A stretch of DNA of 64,000 nucleotides, taken from positions 536,501 to 600,500 of the forward strand of contig JAQGDQ010000006.1 of NCBI GenBank assembly GCA_030141605.1, given 5' to 3'. This DNA comes from Tubiluchus corallicola (Eukaryota > Priapulida > Priapulimorpha > Priapulimorphida > Tubiluchidae). This document shows positions 21,801-31,795 of this stretch, piece after piece. Position numbers and translations under genes: made by a program. How positions within the stretch are numbered: position 1 is the first letter of the stretch; every line of letters starts with the position of its first letter. Under the pieces are notes generated by a model. It was not told where the DNA came from. It was given only the letters and a program-made list of their open reading frames with translations, and ran no database searches.

Positions 21801-24091
21801 GTTGAAATCACAGATTTTGAAATACTGCACATGCACAAGAAACAGATTGATAGCCTGTCCTGCGAAATCAATATTTTAAGAGTATGCCAGGACAGGACCA
21901 GGACAGGCCTATACTTGAAGTAGTGCATAATAAGACAGCAGCTTGGCTACCTTCAAGCACACCTTCCCTATGGCGCTTTTAGTATATTTACATCAATTTA
22001 CAATAACATATTTGCCATATCAAGTCCTCTCTAATGATAGAGAAATAATGAAGTCCTCTCTTTCAGTGAAATACCATCTCACGAAGAAAATATTTCACAG
22101 GCGTTCGAATATTTCACACCAGTGCAACACTTTTTCAATTTCTTAAAGGAAAACTGGACGATTGTGTAAACAGTAAACGAGTCCGCAAGGGAAGATGCCT
22201 GCCATTGCACAAACTGTGGTTAGTTTCTGATGTAAGCGATAGCTGTATTCGGGTTGCCATTGATTAACTTTCTAAGCTAATTATTCAAATATAAGAAACA
22301 ACTGCTGACTTTTATAGGCAAGAAAATATATTTTTGGACAGTAAATTAAAATGAGATTGAACCTAAACAATCATTCGGCTTCCTTTAAGTTTATACACTG
22401 TTGTGACTTCACTCACAGTTGACCGAGCATTGCTGATGTGTCTCTGACAGCAAACTGTTACTGAATGAATAATTTCATTGCTATTAGAACAGGTTTTTTC
22501 TTGTTCTACATGCTAGCTGCACAAAATATGCCCAGAAACGAGTGAAAATGAAACAATCTTTGAACTGCAAGGTCATTGTTGAGCAAATACCTAATACTAG
22601 AACATATATGCTGGAGATTTTTAATACTCTGTGTATTTCTGTTTATATTATTACATTTTTTGGACCTCATGTATTACTATTAAATGCAAAACATTATTTG
22701 CTAAGTGTTTAATCATGAAACCATTGCGGTCTATATTGGCTTTAGGCTCGCACTGTACATACACCATCAACTTAAAAGTCTAAAAATATTTTTAGAAGGG
22801 ACTGCTCACATGCTTATCTCTATTGGTAGGGCCAATGAGTTTAGCCTAAGGTAGCACACTAGACTATTTAGTTACAACACGAAAAAGTGCCAAGCAAAAA
22901 TTACTGAATAGACCTACACCTGTCAGGAAATGACACTTACAGTTATGAACTTATTCAATTTATATTAATACAACTCAAAAGTAAATTATGGTATTTTAAT
23001 AAAATTTAAATCCGAGAGTTGAAGTTAAACTCACGAGCAGCATGTTCTCAAGATCTCTTTAAAAAGTGGCGCATTAAATCTAGATCTTGTCACCCAAAAC
23101 CACAAAAACTGTACTAGAAAAGGTCGGGAATCTTACTGGTACTCCACTGTGGTATCTTCCCTGGTGCAGGCAACAGCACCCACACATTGAAGAGCTTATT
23201 GCACATTACAATCTTTACTTTTACACTCACCAATCACCTCTTGCTCAGATGCCTAATATTCATACTTTAGCTAACTTAACTACGTTTTCTTATTGTGTAT
23301 TCACACTGGGCTGGAGTGTTCAAGTTGAAATTGGAGTATTAGAACAAAGTCCTGCTAGTTGTACTGTAGGTCCATGTAGGTACAAAAACTTTGTCTTGTT
23401 TTAATTTTCATGCCTAAAGCTTCATATTAGACTAATATAAGTGTCAATCATGATCACATGAAGGCACCGAAAGACCTGGTACATATTTTGTTACGAATAC
23501 TGCAATTAGACAAACTTTGTATTCTGTTTATACTTAATACACATTTAGTTTTATTAACACAAACACATCACAAAGAACCATGGTTATTCACAACATTTGG
23601 TAGCTTACAAGAAACTAAAAAATATGTTTATAGGGCTAAGAACTGTACTGTACTGTGCATTTTAACTGTGCAAAATCTGTATAATACAGACTAAGTAATA
23701 CTTAAAAAGTTATTACTAATATACGTAATACTAATAGTAATAAAAAGTAATATCATGGCAGTACAAGTACAACATTACGTTCACTCGAAAATTGTTGTAG
23801 TTACAAAACTCGAGAAATTTCCCCAGAAACTTCTCGAAAGTAGAACATATTATTGCTAACTACATTAACAATGCCTGCCAGGTTATTATAACGTGGTCGA
23901 AACTGGGATTTACCGTACGCACATCAGAGCTTAAAGTGCAAAAATACAATGAAGATATTGTCAGTAAACCCACATTTATGTCGTTTATGCACTCTACAAC
24001 AAGCCGGTATAATATCTTTCAACTTTTTCCCACAATTATGTGATGCCCTGCAATATAAAACGCCAGCTAAAACTTTCACAGACGCTGCCAT
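6735..24091 (-). CDS. SUGCT: Succinyl-CoA:glutarate-CoA transferase (class III CoA transferase), 13 coding exons
   Basis: SUGCT moves CoA from succinyl-CoA to glutarate in mitochondria, in lysine and tryptophan breakdown. The exons, in transcript order, are 24091-23974, 21762-21690, 21361-21288, 20489-20404, 16473-16423, 15969-15849, 15068-14977, 12426-12283, 12028-11933, 10424-10353, 9082-8882, 7858-7795 and 6883-6735. All junctions are GT-AG, the phases agree throughout, and the sum is 1341 nt (446 residues), close to the vertebrate length. Family landmarks are [77 protein letters not shown] and the C-terminal PPPLLGEHT. The N-terminus is basic and lacks acidic residues over its first 25 positions, as in a mitochondrial presequence. 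Oddity: the usual Asp of the G-x-G-x-x-I-D motif is His 246 in this model. The exon 1 donor is inferred from phase only. Intron 4 hosts another gene on the opposite strand. Confidence 0.93.
7134..7486 (-). repeat. Three degenerate tRNA-like (SINE) fragments in tandem
   Basis: On the minus strand three segments about 140-147 bp apart share a tRNA T-arm/B-box-like core (GGTTCAATGCC, GGTTCAAATTT and GGATCGAAGCC). Each is followed by a similar tail containing CTAGTT(T/A)GGGG. The third also shows an anticodon-arm-like stretch upstream. They lie in the last SUGCT intron. I see no complete cloverleaf, so these are decayed tRNA-derived SINE units at most. Confidence 0.35.
7795..7858 (-). CDS. SUGCT: SUGCT exon 12
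   Basis: Encodes [20 protein letters not shown], leading into AG. The exon ends in phase 1 at the strong donor CAG|GTAAAA. Confidence 0.9.
7859..8881 (-). other. SUGCT intron 11
   Basis: AT-rich intron of about 1 kb. I see no nested exon, RNA gene or repeat ends in it. Confidence 0.6.
8882..9082 (-). CDS. SUGCT: SUGCT exon 11
   Basis: The longest exon (67 codons). It holds [20 protein letters not shown] and [20 protein letters not shown], ending VFTDPQ. The G-(V/I)-P-x-(G/A)-P-(I/V)-(N/L) loop is diagnostic. Confidence 0.93.
9083..10352 (-). other. SUGCT intron 10
   Basis: AT-rich intron of about 1.3 kb. The short ORFs in it have no recognisable domains and no splice support. Confidence 0.6.
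10353..10424 (-). CDS. SUGCT: SUGCT exon 10
   Basis: A 72-nt phase-0 exon encoding [19 protein letters not shown], the typical F-(K/E)-T-x-DG-x-(I/V)-x-(V/L)-x-x-GN-x-x-(Q/L)-(W/F) stretch. Confidence 0.92.
10425..11932 (-). other. SUGCT intron 9
   Basis: AT-rich intron of about 1.5 kb with homopolymer T and A runs. Nothing recognisable in it. Confidence 0.6.
11933..12028 (-). CDS. SUGCT: SUGCT exon 9
   Basis: A 96-nt phase-0 exon encoding [20 protein letters not shown] and PYQ. The R-x-G-x-x-H-x-x-(I/L)-(V/A)-PY motif is conserved in the family. Confidence 0.92.
12283..12426 (-). CDS. SUGCT: SUGCT exon 8, carries the altered catalytic-motif position
   Basis: Encodes [20 protein letters not shown] and [14 protein letters not shown]. 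In relatives the second segment reads G-x-G-x-x-I-D-C/V-N/S. Here the D position is CAT (His) at 12304-12306. Splice sites and reading frame are intact. Confidence 0.92.
12765..12900. repeat. (GGGA)n/(GA)n compound microsatellite
   Basis: A run of GGGA tetranucleotides (about 12780-12816) grades into an almost pure GA array (about 12830-12884). It lies in SUGCT intron 7. Ser/Leu-rich ORFs on the minus strand here are artefacts of the repeat. Confidence 0.9.
12986..14576. mobile_element. hAT-like DNA transposon, 1.6 kb, degenerate
   Basis: The ends are inverted: left CATGGCCGGCTC, and the right end complemented CATGGCCTGCTC. A further inverted block around TAGGCA(A)..TTGCCTAGGG lies just inside. 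The flanks ACAAACCA (12978-12985) and ACAAACTC (14577-14584) match at 6 of 8, fitting an 8-bp target duplication. An 87-codon ORF at 13317-13580 has no transposase motif I recognise. A second copy of the 13542-14131 part recurs at 63417-64000. The element sits in SUGCT intron 7. Confidence 0.7.
14977..15068 (-). CDS. SUGCT: SUGCT exon 7
   Basis: Continues as [20 protein letters not shown], then [11 protein letters not shown]. The G-x-GP-x-x-x-R-GYD motif is family-specific. Confidence 0.92.
15069..15848 (-). other. SUGCT intron 6
   Basis: AT-rich intron with nothing recognisable. The 63-codon plus-strand ORF overlapping exon 6 is not supported. Confidence 0.55.
15849..15969 (-). CDS. SUGCT: SUGCT exon 6
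   Basis: Encodes [19 protein letters not shown] and, at its end, [16 protein letters not shown] and Y-SI(T/S)GYG are hallmark motifs. Donor CAG|GTACGT. Confidence 0.92.
16423..16473 (-). CDS. SUGCT: SUGCT exon 5
   Basis: A 51-nt exon, phase 0 on both sides, encoding [17 protein letters not shown]. It matches the family pattern of a (S/I)-x-V-(N/D)-hydrophobic-K segment after NRNKK. Confidence 0.88.
17007..17015 (+). promoter_or_regulatory. TATA box of the nested glycine-rich gene
   Basis: TATATAAAG lies about 25-30 bases ahead of the likely start of a short non-coding exon ending at the donor ACCAG|GTAAGC (17088/17089). Position and sequence fit a focused metazoan promoter. Confidence 0.5.
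17037..17088 (+). other. 5' non-coding exon of the nested glycine-rich gene
   Basis: This exon is inferred from a TATA box 25-30 bases upstream, a consensus donor at 17089, and a consensus acceptor TTTTTACAG at 17372-17380 six bases before the coding ATG. The start coordinate is approximate. Confidence 0.45.
17386..19869 (+). CDS. Secreted glycine/tyrosine-rich protein, nested in SUGCT intron 4
   Basis: Two coding exons, 17386-17439 and 19597-19869, join in phase 0 (donor ATT|GTATGT, acceptor TTCTTAG) to give 108 residues. Residues 1 to about 23 ([20 protein letters not shown], then VSG) form a classical signal peptide split by the intron. The mature part opens [20 protein letters not shown] and continues as [14 protein letters not shown] and GYGY repeats, about half glycine, with frequent Tyr and His, no Cys, and ending GGYH. 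Such composition occurs in secreted structural or adhesive proteins (shell-matrix, eggshell, cuticle) and in nematode-type glycine-rich antimicrobial peptides. Sequence does not decide between these. The gene lies opposite to its host and has its own promoter elements. Gly-rich repeats also create long shadow ORFs in other frames. Confidence 0.8.
18120..18759. repeat. MITE-like repeat with ACTTGACTCAGACTTGGA internal motif, split by another MITE
   Basis: Units resembling ACTTGACTCAGACTTGGACA recur at about 18229, 18263, 18294, 18653 and 18683. The right edge, complemented, begins CAGTGTTGTAGTAAAG, a hAT-type end I recognise from tracts of this kind. The left edge is not defined. The repeat lies inside the intron of the nested glycine-rich gene and is interrupted by the element at 18324-18644. 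Confidence 0.5.
18324..18644. mobile_element. 321-bp MITE inserted in another repeat
   Basis: Inverted ends: left ACAGAACCGCTTTTAAGG, and the right end complemented ACAGAGCCTTTTTAACATG. The hexamer GACTCG is present directly on both sides (18318-18323 and 18645-18650), as a target-site duplication. Removing the element restores a continuous run of the surrounding ACTTGACTCAGA-type repeat. No ORF inside. Confidence 0.7.
20404..20489 (-). CDS. SUGCT: SUGCT exon 4
   Basis: Encodes [20 protein letters not shown] and then LSVNRNKK, the conserved GDDTR-WGPP segment near the CoA site. The donor AAG|GTGTAT opens the 3.9-kb intron that holds the nested plus-strand gene. Confidence 0.92.
20490..21287 (-). 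other. SUGCT intron 3
   Basis: AT-rich intron. The 103-codon plus-strand ORF overlapping exon 4 is not supported by any domain. Confidence 0.55.
21288..21361 (-). CDS. SUGCT: SUGCT exon 3
   Basis: Completes the conserved strand-helix segment [20 protein letters not shown](VEKPG), a signature of family III CoA transferases. Acceptor TTGTAG, donor CAG|GTAATT. Confidence 0.92.
21690..21762 (-). CDS. SUGCT: SUGCT exon 2
   Basis: Encodes [20 protein letters not shown] followed by DLTR, the start of the CoA-transferase fold. Acceptor TTTCAG and donor GAG|GTGCGT. Confidence 0.88.
21763..23973 (-). other. SUGCT intron 1
   Basis: A 2.2-kb intron. The only structure I see is a short hairpin with arms at 21850-21862 and 21898-21911 around CCTGTCCTG/CAGGACAGG, plus a direct repeat of CAGGACAGG. 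No nested exon is evident. Confidence 0.5.
23974..24091 (-). CDS. SUGCT: SUGCT exon 1 (start codon, mitochondrial presequence)
   Basis: ATG at 24091-24089 opens a basic, Cys-containing N-terminus beginning [20 protein letters not shown]. The donor AAAT|GTGGGT was chosen because it leaves phase 1, which exon 2 requires. A neighbouring GT two codon positions later does not fit. Conservation cannot check this exon because presequences diverge. Confidence 0.6.
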
Positions 24092-24960
24092 GTTGGCACT
24101 TGACAGTGTAAAGCTATTTTAGGAAAGCGACGCATCAAAAAAATTTTCATCAACGACCGGGCCATTGCAATGAACTGACACACACGAAATAGACACATCT
24201 TTGTTCAAGTAAACACGAGCACCCTAGTAAAAGTCAATGCTTGGATAAGACAAGTGATAAAATTTAGAGAAATTTAAAGAACAACAGCGTGACAGCGTAC
24301 AGTTTTTTTTGGCTGGCTCCTTTATGATGTGGATGTACAAAAGCCTGAAAGAAATAATCATAATTAGTGTAGCCACTGTGAATCGACAGGGTTGCCACCG
24401 TAACGCCCGACACGAACTGCATTCTATTAAGTTACAATCATAGCACGATATTAAAATAAAGTAAGCCCACAATTACATAATATTATAATTAAATTTTTAA
24501 TCAAACTCAAATGACAGGAAAGGTGAAAGGTTGAAACCAAGAATCTTCGGCTTACAAGGCCAGCGCTATGACTAGTTTAACCAGTATAGGCCACTCGTCT
24601 TTCTTGGTGATTGCGACAGTCCAAAGTTCATCCCTGTACCTAGTCAACCATTTCATTATTTTGAATGTTAGATCGGTCACAATACAACGCACCATGTCAC
24701 GGGCAAAGCTTGGAATATTTATTTTTAGCTGGGTACAGTTCATTTCCAGCTGTGTTCCAGCTTTTCACATTACCTGCCTTTCGAGTTTGGTTCAAAATTT
24801 AATTATTAATTTGGTGGGTTGAACCATTATTAATGAAATTAATTGACTTTACTAAGGTATTGTAGATGCACTAGTATCTGTTGTATAAATTCATTTAACA
24901 GCGCCAACAAAGTGATCACCAACTACTTGCAACATAATGAATTTTGAAAATTGAAGAACA
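24092..24960. other. SUGCT upstream region
   Basis: Contains the likely SUGCT promoter but no clear TATA box. It includes the tRNA-like fragment annotated separately. The 63-codon minus and 84-codon plus ORFs around 24.55-24.82 kb are mutually overlapping and unrecognised. Confidence 0.4.
24522..24593 (-). repeat. Degenerate tRNA-Thr-like fragment (SINE head or tRNA pseudogene)
   Basis: On the minus strand CTGGCCTTGTAAGCCG closely resembles the anticodon arm of tRNA-Thr(TGT). It is followed 11 bases later by GGTTTCAACC in place of the B box. The acceptor stem does not pair, and the A box is poor, so it is not a working tRNA. Confidence 0.35.
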
Positions 24961-25092
24961 ATAATTATCAGAGCAAACAATGGCGAAACGGATTGTCATT
25001 GGAAAGGTTTATAACTACAATAACAGCAATAACAATCAATAACAATAACAACAATAGTACTAAATTAATTTTTACGTATATACATGCATATT

Positions 25093-25095
<3 letters not shown>

Positions 25096-25163
<68 letters not shown>
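25096..25163. repeat. (CA)n microsatellite, copy A
   Basis: About 34 pure CA units followed by a short TA run. Confidence 0.95.
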
Positions 25164-25171
<8 letters not shown>

Positions 25172-25535
25172 TACGTATTCATAAAAACATTTTGGTATGT
25201 GAATTTAAAACGGAGGCGTCAAATATGTATGATAATAGCTATAGTGTCTGAGTTCTCATATTATAATTAATAATGCTGTACATATTTATAAAACTGAATA
25301 TAACACCCAGTTGTCATGGTAAAGTAGGGTCAATATAATGGAAATAATAGCCTTACTTCTAAAAAAAGTGCAAGAAAACATTTTTGGGGGGTGGTATCTT
25401 GTAGTTTTTGGGCTAGTGAATAACAATTCAAATTAGGCCGAAATTTGAGCACTGCAAAGAGCCTAATTATGACGTCAAAAAAGATGGTCGCCATTTGACC
25501 AAAATGGGTATTACTATTAAATTATAGTCTTCTAG

Positions 25536-25678
25536 GCACACACATGCACACACGTGCACACACACACACGTGCGCACACACACGCACACATACACACACA
25601 TGCGCACGCACGCACGCACACACACACATACACGCGCACACACACGCACACGCACACATACACACACGCGCACACACA
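25536..25678. repeat. CA/CG compound microsatellite, copy A
   Basis: Interrupted CACACG, CGCACG and CATACA units. ORFs reading Cys-Val or His-Thr here are artefacts. Confidence 0.9.
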
Positions 25679-26034
25679 TCCTTCTCAAGCAAATAAATTA
25701 AATTGGAAATCGAACTGGATACAGCATAATAATGATAAGTAATGGCAGTACTGATGATGAGTTTGATGATGACGATCATGACGTGACGGTGATGACAGAT
25801 GACAATGATGATGTTTGTGATAAGGAGAAACAGATGGACAAGGAGGATGACAATTACGACAACGAGAGGGGAAAACAATGATAAAGCTGCTTATTTTAAT
25901 TGATAATTATCAGAGCAAACAATGGCGAAACGGATTGTCATTGGAAAGGTTTATAACTACAATAACAGCAATAACAATCAATAACAATAACAACAATAGT
26001 ACTAAATTAATTTTTACGTATATACATGCATATT

Positions 26035-26283
<249 letters not shown>

Positions 26284-26646
26284 TACGTATTCATAAAAAC
26301 ATTTTGGTATGTGAATTTAAAACGGAGGCGTCAAATATGTATGATAATAGCTATAGTGTCTGAGTTCTCATATTATAATTAATAATGCTGTACATATTTA
26401 TAAAACTGAATATAACACCCAGTTGTCATGGTAAAGTAGGGTCAATATAATGGAAATAATAGCCTTACTTCTAAAAAAAGTGCAAGAAAACATTTTTGGG
26501 GGGTGGTATCTTGTAGTTTTTGGGCTAGTGAATAACAATTCAAATTAGGCCGAAATTTGAGCACTGCAAAGAGCCTAATTATGACGTCAAAAAAGATGGT
26601 CGCCATTTGACCAAAATGGGTATTACTATTAAATTATAGTCTTCTA

Positions 26647-26803
26647 GGCACACACATGCACACACGTGCACACACACACACGTGCGCACACACACGCACA
26701 CATACACACACATGCGCACGCACGCACGCACACGCACACATACACGCGCACACATGTGCACACACACGCACACGCACACATACACACACGCGCACACACA
26801 TCC
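26647..26803. repeat. CA/CG compound microsatellite, copy B
   Basis: Paralogue of the array at 25536-25678 with small internal rearrangements. Confidence 0.9.
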
Positions 26804-27024
26804 TTCTCAAGCAAATAAATTAAATTGGAAATCGAACTGGATACAGCATAATAATGATAAGTAATGGCAGTACTGATGATGAGTTTGATGATGACGATCA
26901 TGACGTGACGGTGATGACAGATGACAATGATGATGTTTGTGATAAGGAGAAACAGATGGACAAGGAGGATGACAATTACGACAACGAGAGGGGAAAACAA
27001 TGATAAAGCTGCTTATTTTAATTG

Positions 27025-28192
27025 TTTACGCAATTTTTATGCAATTATGTTTTGTAGTACGATTGCAATTGACGTCAAACATATATCGCTCCGCCCCCGC
27101 TGCAATGTAAGCACGCTAGCACGCTCAGCAGCATTCGGACAACAACTGTCTAAGCTAAACTAAACTAAAGCAAACAACATGACACTAAAACTAATGTCTA
27201 ATCAGCAGATAAACTGATTGCTCTTTTTCATAAACACAAATTTGTAAAGCAGCAGTTATTTTAACACGAAATTAACATTTCAAATAGCCAAGAAATGACT
27301 TTTCAGTTTAAACAGAATGTAGAGACAAAGTTTCAAAGCACTACAAAATGCAAAGACATAAAAATATAATAAAGAAACTAAGCCAGTTAGCCTTGCTTTA
27401 CAATAAATGAACAACAAAAATATTAACTCTCTTTTGATTGTTCCATTCAATAGACGACCCTTATATTGAATGCCCGAGTTACATAAGTCCCAATGGCAGG
27501 TTTTAAGCACGATTATAACCAGAAATAGTAATAGCGTAAAATTAACTAATATTACTTTGATGCATAATATATTACATTTTGGCATTTGCCATACCAAACT
27601 CATACGTTTTTTGTACCTCATTTATCGGGTGTGCTTCGTTCGAGTACCCAGCTTGAAATCAGATTTGTAAAATTACTTGTCTTGTGTATTAATAGCAGTA
27701 ATACGCTTGTGAACTTTTTTGCAAGAAATACAGAATACTCTGTGCAGTCAACATTGGATTACAATCTGCAATTTATTAAATGTAAATATAATGATAATTA
27801 CAACAAATGTGATTATTTAAAAATTAAAAGATTCATATGTAAGAAAGCTAGAGAATTTACGGACTCAAGGCCTCACTCTTTCATTTGTTAAAGATGTTTT
27901 AAATGACTTGATCAGAAGCGACTTTTCCTTTTTAGACAATCTGCAAATTCATGACATTCTACAAAATTTATGTTGCGAATAATTTGTGATTCTGTGATGT
28001 AAAATCAAACTCAATATCGTATGTGTATGTTAGTTAATGACAAATTTTGTTTGTGTCAAGGTATGAGTTTTTTTTAACTACTAACCATTGTTTATTTATT
28101 TGTTTATTTACACAGCTAACCGAATGAATGTATTGTATTTACAATAATTCGAAATAAATCGTGTATATATATTATACATACATACATATATT

Positions 28193-28194
<2 letters not shown>
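27025..28194. other. Intergenic AT-rich DNA
   Basis: No supported gene. A short GC-richer patch lies near 27085-27135. ORFs up to 113 codons on the minus strand (27.28-27.62 kb) have no recognisable domain. Confidence 0.4.
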
Positions 28195-28242
<48 letters not shown>

Positions 28243-28302
28243 TGCGTGAGTGTGGGCGGGCGGGCGGGCGGGCGGTTGGTTGTGCGTGCGTGCGTGTGTA
28301 TG
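28195..28302. repeat. (GT)n(GTGC)n(GGGC)n compound microsatellite
   Basis: GT units pass into GTGC, then GGGC, then GTGC again. Minus-strand His/Thr/Arg/Pro ORFs here are artefacts. Confidence 0.92.
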
Positions 28303-30398
28303 GATGTATGTATAATATAGGTTTTGACCACATTTGAATTAATTTTGACTGTGTAGATCTCACTGGCCAGAAAAGAAAACATTTTGTTTTGTCCTTATAT
28401 AAGTTAATCAAATAGTTGTTCTTATCTAAACTTGCAAAGCCATAAACTAAACAAACTGCGTATTTTCTTGATTGCAAAATGGTTTAATCAGCAACTTATA
28501 GACGTAAGCGTTGTGCATTTCTTTCTATAAAAGAAACTAGACTATATATTTCCACTAATTCACTTACAATTTCAATTGACAATAATAAAATCTAGAACCA
28601 GGCTGATATTTCTCCCGCTAACTAATGAAAAGTTGAGCATTTTTCATAACAGTGTTAGTCGGAGCTGTACTAAATATCCCGAACGTACCTGCTGCAAGAG
28701 TGTGTGAAATAACTTGCATGCTGATTGGCCAGTCAACGAAAATGATTGACATTATATTAGACGTCAATTATAAATGACAAACACTGTTTAGAACACGCAC
28801 CGTCACTATACCGACCCTGACCTTTCCCAGCTATGATTAAAATAATGAATGATAATGAAACAGACATTTGATAAGACGATAACACGGGAAAAGGTATAAA
28901 GATACAAATGAGACAAAGGTAGAGGTGTACATCTTTAGGTAAAAAGTTGATGGATAAAGAGTCAAAGGTAATAAAAAACACCACATGAAAGTATTAAAGG
29001 TAAATAAGTCAAGCAAAAAAAGGAGGTAAACAAAAACAAAGACACATATATTTACATAATACATAAAAAGCAATGGTGAAAAGTCAAAAGGCAAATTTGA
29101 TAAGCAAATGGGCATGATAAAAGACCGCAAGGTTAAAGGAAATGCTTCTTATTTAAACTCATTTGTAATGCTTCTAAAGTACCGTAATTATGTATGATGC
29201 AATTACATGAAATGAAAGCTCACAATGAAACAATTTCTCTTAGATCAAGCCATTTCCAGGCCACAATGAATAAAACCACAAACTGAATTTAATATTTGCC
29301 AACAAGGGCATAACAAATTAAAGGGCAGAGAAGATTTTCTTCTGGTAGCACATTCAAGTATGAGCAAAATAATGGATTTCAGGAACAAAGCTAGTCCAGT
29401 TGCCTTGACTTGCTTGGTATTTGTTAAAAAAAAACTAGCACAATTAGCGGGCAGAGATAAACAAGTGGGAAAACCATGTACTGTTTAGGCGCAACGAAAT
29501 ACTAACGACGTGCGATATATGCTACTGCTGTAGTATTTTCAGTTTTAGTAATCCACAACTTCGTAATTTGTGTTAACCATTCATTTTAACAGTTAAAACA
29601 TTAATATTTTAACAGTTATTATTCCTTGTTTATTATGTACGTATCTTTTTTTCTTCTCAGACTCACATTCCCCAACGGAACCGTTGACTTTAATGAACGT
29701 ACTAAAATGTGAGAATCCATTTATTATTCACTAACAATAAAATTTTGTCATGCTTTTAATATTAAAAAAGTGAGCTGGCGAATATTAATATGCCTAGCTA
29801 TAGTCATAAACATGAAGCGTATGACGCAGTATGCTACCACGCATGCTAAGTAAAGTAGTCGTTTTATATTTATCCCTCCGGACTCTGCGTGTTTACTGTT
29901 ATTTATACATTCTTCGTTTATGTTCATTTACAGATGTTTTCAGGGAAGCCTTTTATGAAGTCCGGTATCATAGTGGAAAGAAATTAAAGCTAGGCTTCTT
30001 CCATATGAAAACGACGTTTTAGAGCGCTGGCATACGAGCATCTAAAGTCCGAACAACTCCTAACAAAAATTTCCAGTAAAACGCTTTCGTTTATAGTGAA
30101 TTTTAATAGTGAATTTTATAGTGAAGTTGAAAACATGGTCTAAGCCGATCCTAACATCACATTATATTATAACAGACTAACAGTTCCAATAATAATTTCG
30201 AAGGAAATCATAATTGCTGACAAAATTTGGGCATCGCGACTAGATACAAATGTTATATGCAGCTTTGAGAAAATAATAAAACAATCATTGATTTTAACGG
30301 AAGACATAAAATTACGTTTTCTCTTATACGTTGGTAATTAATCGATTCCTTTGTTCGAATATATTATAGAGACTGGTACGCCAAAAAAGGTTAACAAA
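28303..30398. other. Intergenic AT-rich DNA
   Basis: No exon found. Between about 28.9 and 29.12 kb the plus strand is purine-rich with recurrent AAAGGTAAA/AAAGTCAAA words, a loose low-complexity tract. Confidence 0.35.
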
Positions 30399-30433
30399 GT
30401 AATAATAATAATAATATAATAATAATAATAATG
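30399..30433. repeat. (TAA)n microsatellite
   Basis: About ten ATA/TAA units with one interruption. Confidence 0.85.
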
Positions 30434-30550
30434 GTAATAATATCAACATATTTTTACAATTAGAAATACATGTTACGTTTATGATAGTGTATGGAGGCGT
30501 GTCGTACAACCTGTATATATATACATATCATCAGCATTAGTCTTCATTCT

Positions 30551-30967
30551 TCACTCTAATCTGCTCATACTAAAATCACCATCCCGTTCGCGGCTGGAAT
30601 GATCATCCCATTTATGAAACACTTTGAACAGCACTTTGCACGTGGAAAGTAGCAACACGGTCATAACAACAGCCAACACCACGGCCTTGATCACCTGAAA
30701 TTCTGTAAATCCAAAGAAGCCAACATCGTCCTCGTATTCAATCTCGGTTTTGTTGTTCCAGTCGAGTGGACCACAGTTGACGTCGTTGCTGTCCGTGCAA
30801 TTATTGGTAAAGTTACCAAGTACACTACGCGTACCATTTTTTGAGTCTGATAGAAGAAACCAAGATTGGCTTTCATCGGTGTCATTAAAATCGTTACTGA
30901 CCGACGTATTTGATTGGCTGTTGAATCTCCAAAAATTAAGAGGTCGAGACAAAGATCGATACGACAT
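30551..30967 (-). CDS. Putative single-pass membrane glycoprotein, 138 residues, intronless
   Basis: The ATG at 30967 is the first Met after an in-frame TGA. The protein has no signal peptide. An N-terminal region of about 90 residues carries six N-glycosylation sequons (Asn 20, 28, 44, 52, 56 and 72) and two Cys (57, 65). Then comes one hydrophobic helix (VIKAVVLAVVMTVLLLSTC, residues 92-110) and a short basic/charged tail ending SMSRLE. That is type III topology with N-terminus outside, as in an N-terminal GPCR fragment or a small accessory subunit. I recognise no family. The sequon density and the clean helix argue for a real protein. The absence of introns and of a clear promoter argues for caution. 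Confidence 0.45.
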   Translation of the reverse strand: MSYRSLSRPLNFWRFNSQSNTSVSNDFNDTDESQSWFLLSDSKNGTRSVLGNFTNNCTDSNDVNCGPLDWNNKTEIEYEDDVGFFGFTEFQVIKAVVLAVVMTVLLLSTCKVLFKVFHKWDDHSSRERDGDFSMSRLE

Positions 30968-31787
30968 GAAACTGTAACTGTCTCGCCCACTTCACGCATA
31001 TATTTTCGTCTCTTCACGGCTACGGTTTGTGAAACTCTTCATTAAAAATTTTATAGCGACACGCTACTTCTCATTATGACGAACCTGACGTTATAGTTGC
31101 TGAACTTGATAGTAAATATTTCACATTAGCTTATTATGTTGTAGACCTGATAATAAACTTTAGAAACTTTCAATGCAATCAACTGTCTCTTCAGAGTTTA
31201 AAGCGGGTTCAAAAGTAATACACGTTTTATAAACAAAAAATCTTCTTGTGCGCTTAAAACTTCTTCAGCCAAACTAGCTATTGACAGACTGGCGAATGTT
31301 TCCGCGAATGTGATGCATCGGCACTAATCACTGTGAAGCCCAGCTAGCCTACACGCGCAAACAAACTAAGCTGCGATTTTGTGGGCTTCTACGCACACAC
31401 ATAAAAACGGGTTTATTCGTAATGCAAGTTTTATCCTCTAATTTATCAAGCAAATTGGTTCAACCAGCACATCAAAGACTATTACATGCACTAATATAGG
31501 AGCTTGCTGTTAAATCCAATACAGTTGAGTAACGGTTCTCGAGAGAGGCCCTAGTTATATAGATCATTATTAATGAGATTACATGCATTCCAATCTGTCT
31601 ATTATGAACTATTTTAGCACTCGAGCCTGCACTAATAACGAAAGCATCATTATGGTTACTATCAATGCTGGTCATGACAGATTAGTTCCAGAACATCTCT
31701 AGGCTTCAGTCGCAGGACGCAACCGCCCACACAAGTATGTGTATGCTACAGTCACTGTTCAAGTCCTAGTTTTTTATAGAACTGTTA
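30968..31787. other. Intergenic DNA upstream of the putative membrane protein
   Basis: AT-rich sequence with no exon or repeat ends that I can support. It would hold the promoter of the 30.55-30.97 kb ORF if that gene is real. Confidence 0.35.
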
Positions 31788-31795
31788 CCTTATAA

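Larger units (their letters stand above)
24961..25902. repeat. Tandem duplication, copy A (942 bp)
   Basis: Starts ATAATTATCAGAGCAAACAA and is immediately followed by a second copy beginning with the same bases at 25903. Unit content: a short AAC/AAT-rich tract, a (CA)n array, about 370 bp of unique sequence, a CA/CG compound microsatellite, and a GAT-rich tail. Outside the arrays the copies look almost identical, so the duplication is young. No gene is evident in the unit. Confidence 0.9.

Noticed and set aside
23087-23404. 105-codon plus-strand ORF in SUGCT intron 1
   Set aside because: It does not start at ATG and has no recognisable domain or splice sites.
25731-25880. Acidic 49-codon ORF (Asp/Glu-rich) in both duplication copies
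   Set aside because: Arises from GAT/GAC simple sequence, with no splice or promoter support.
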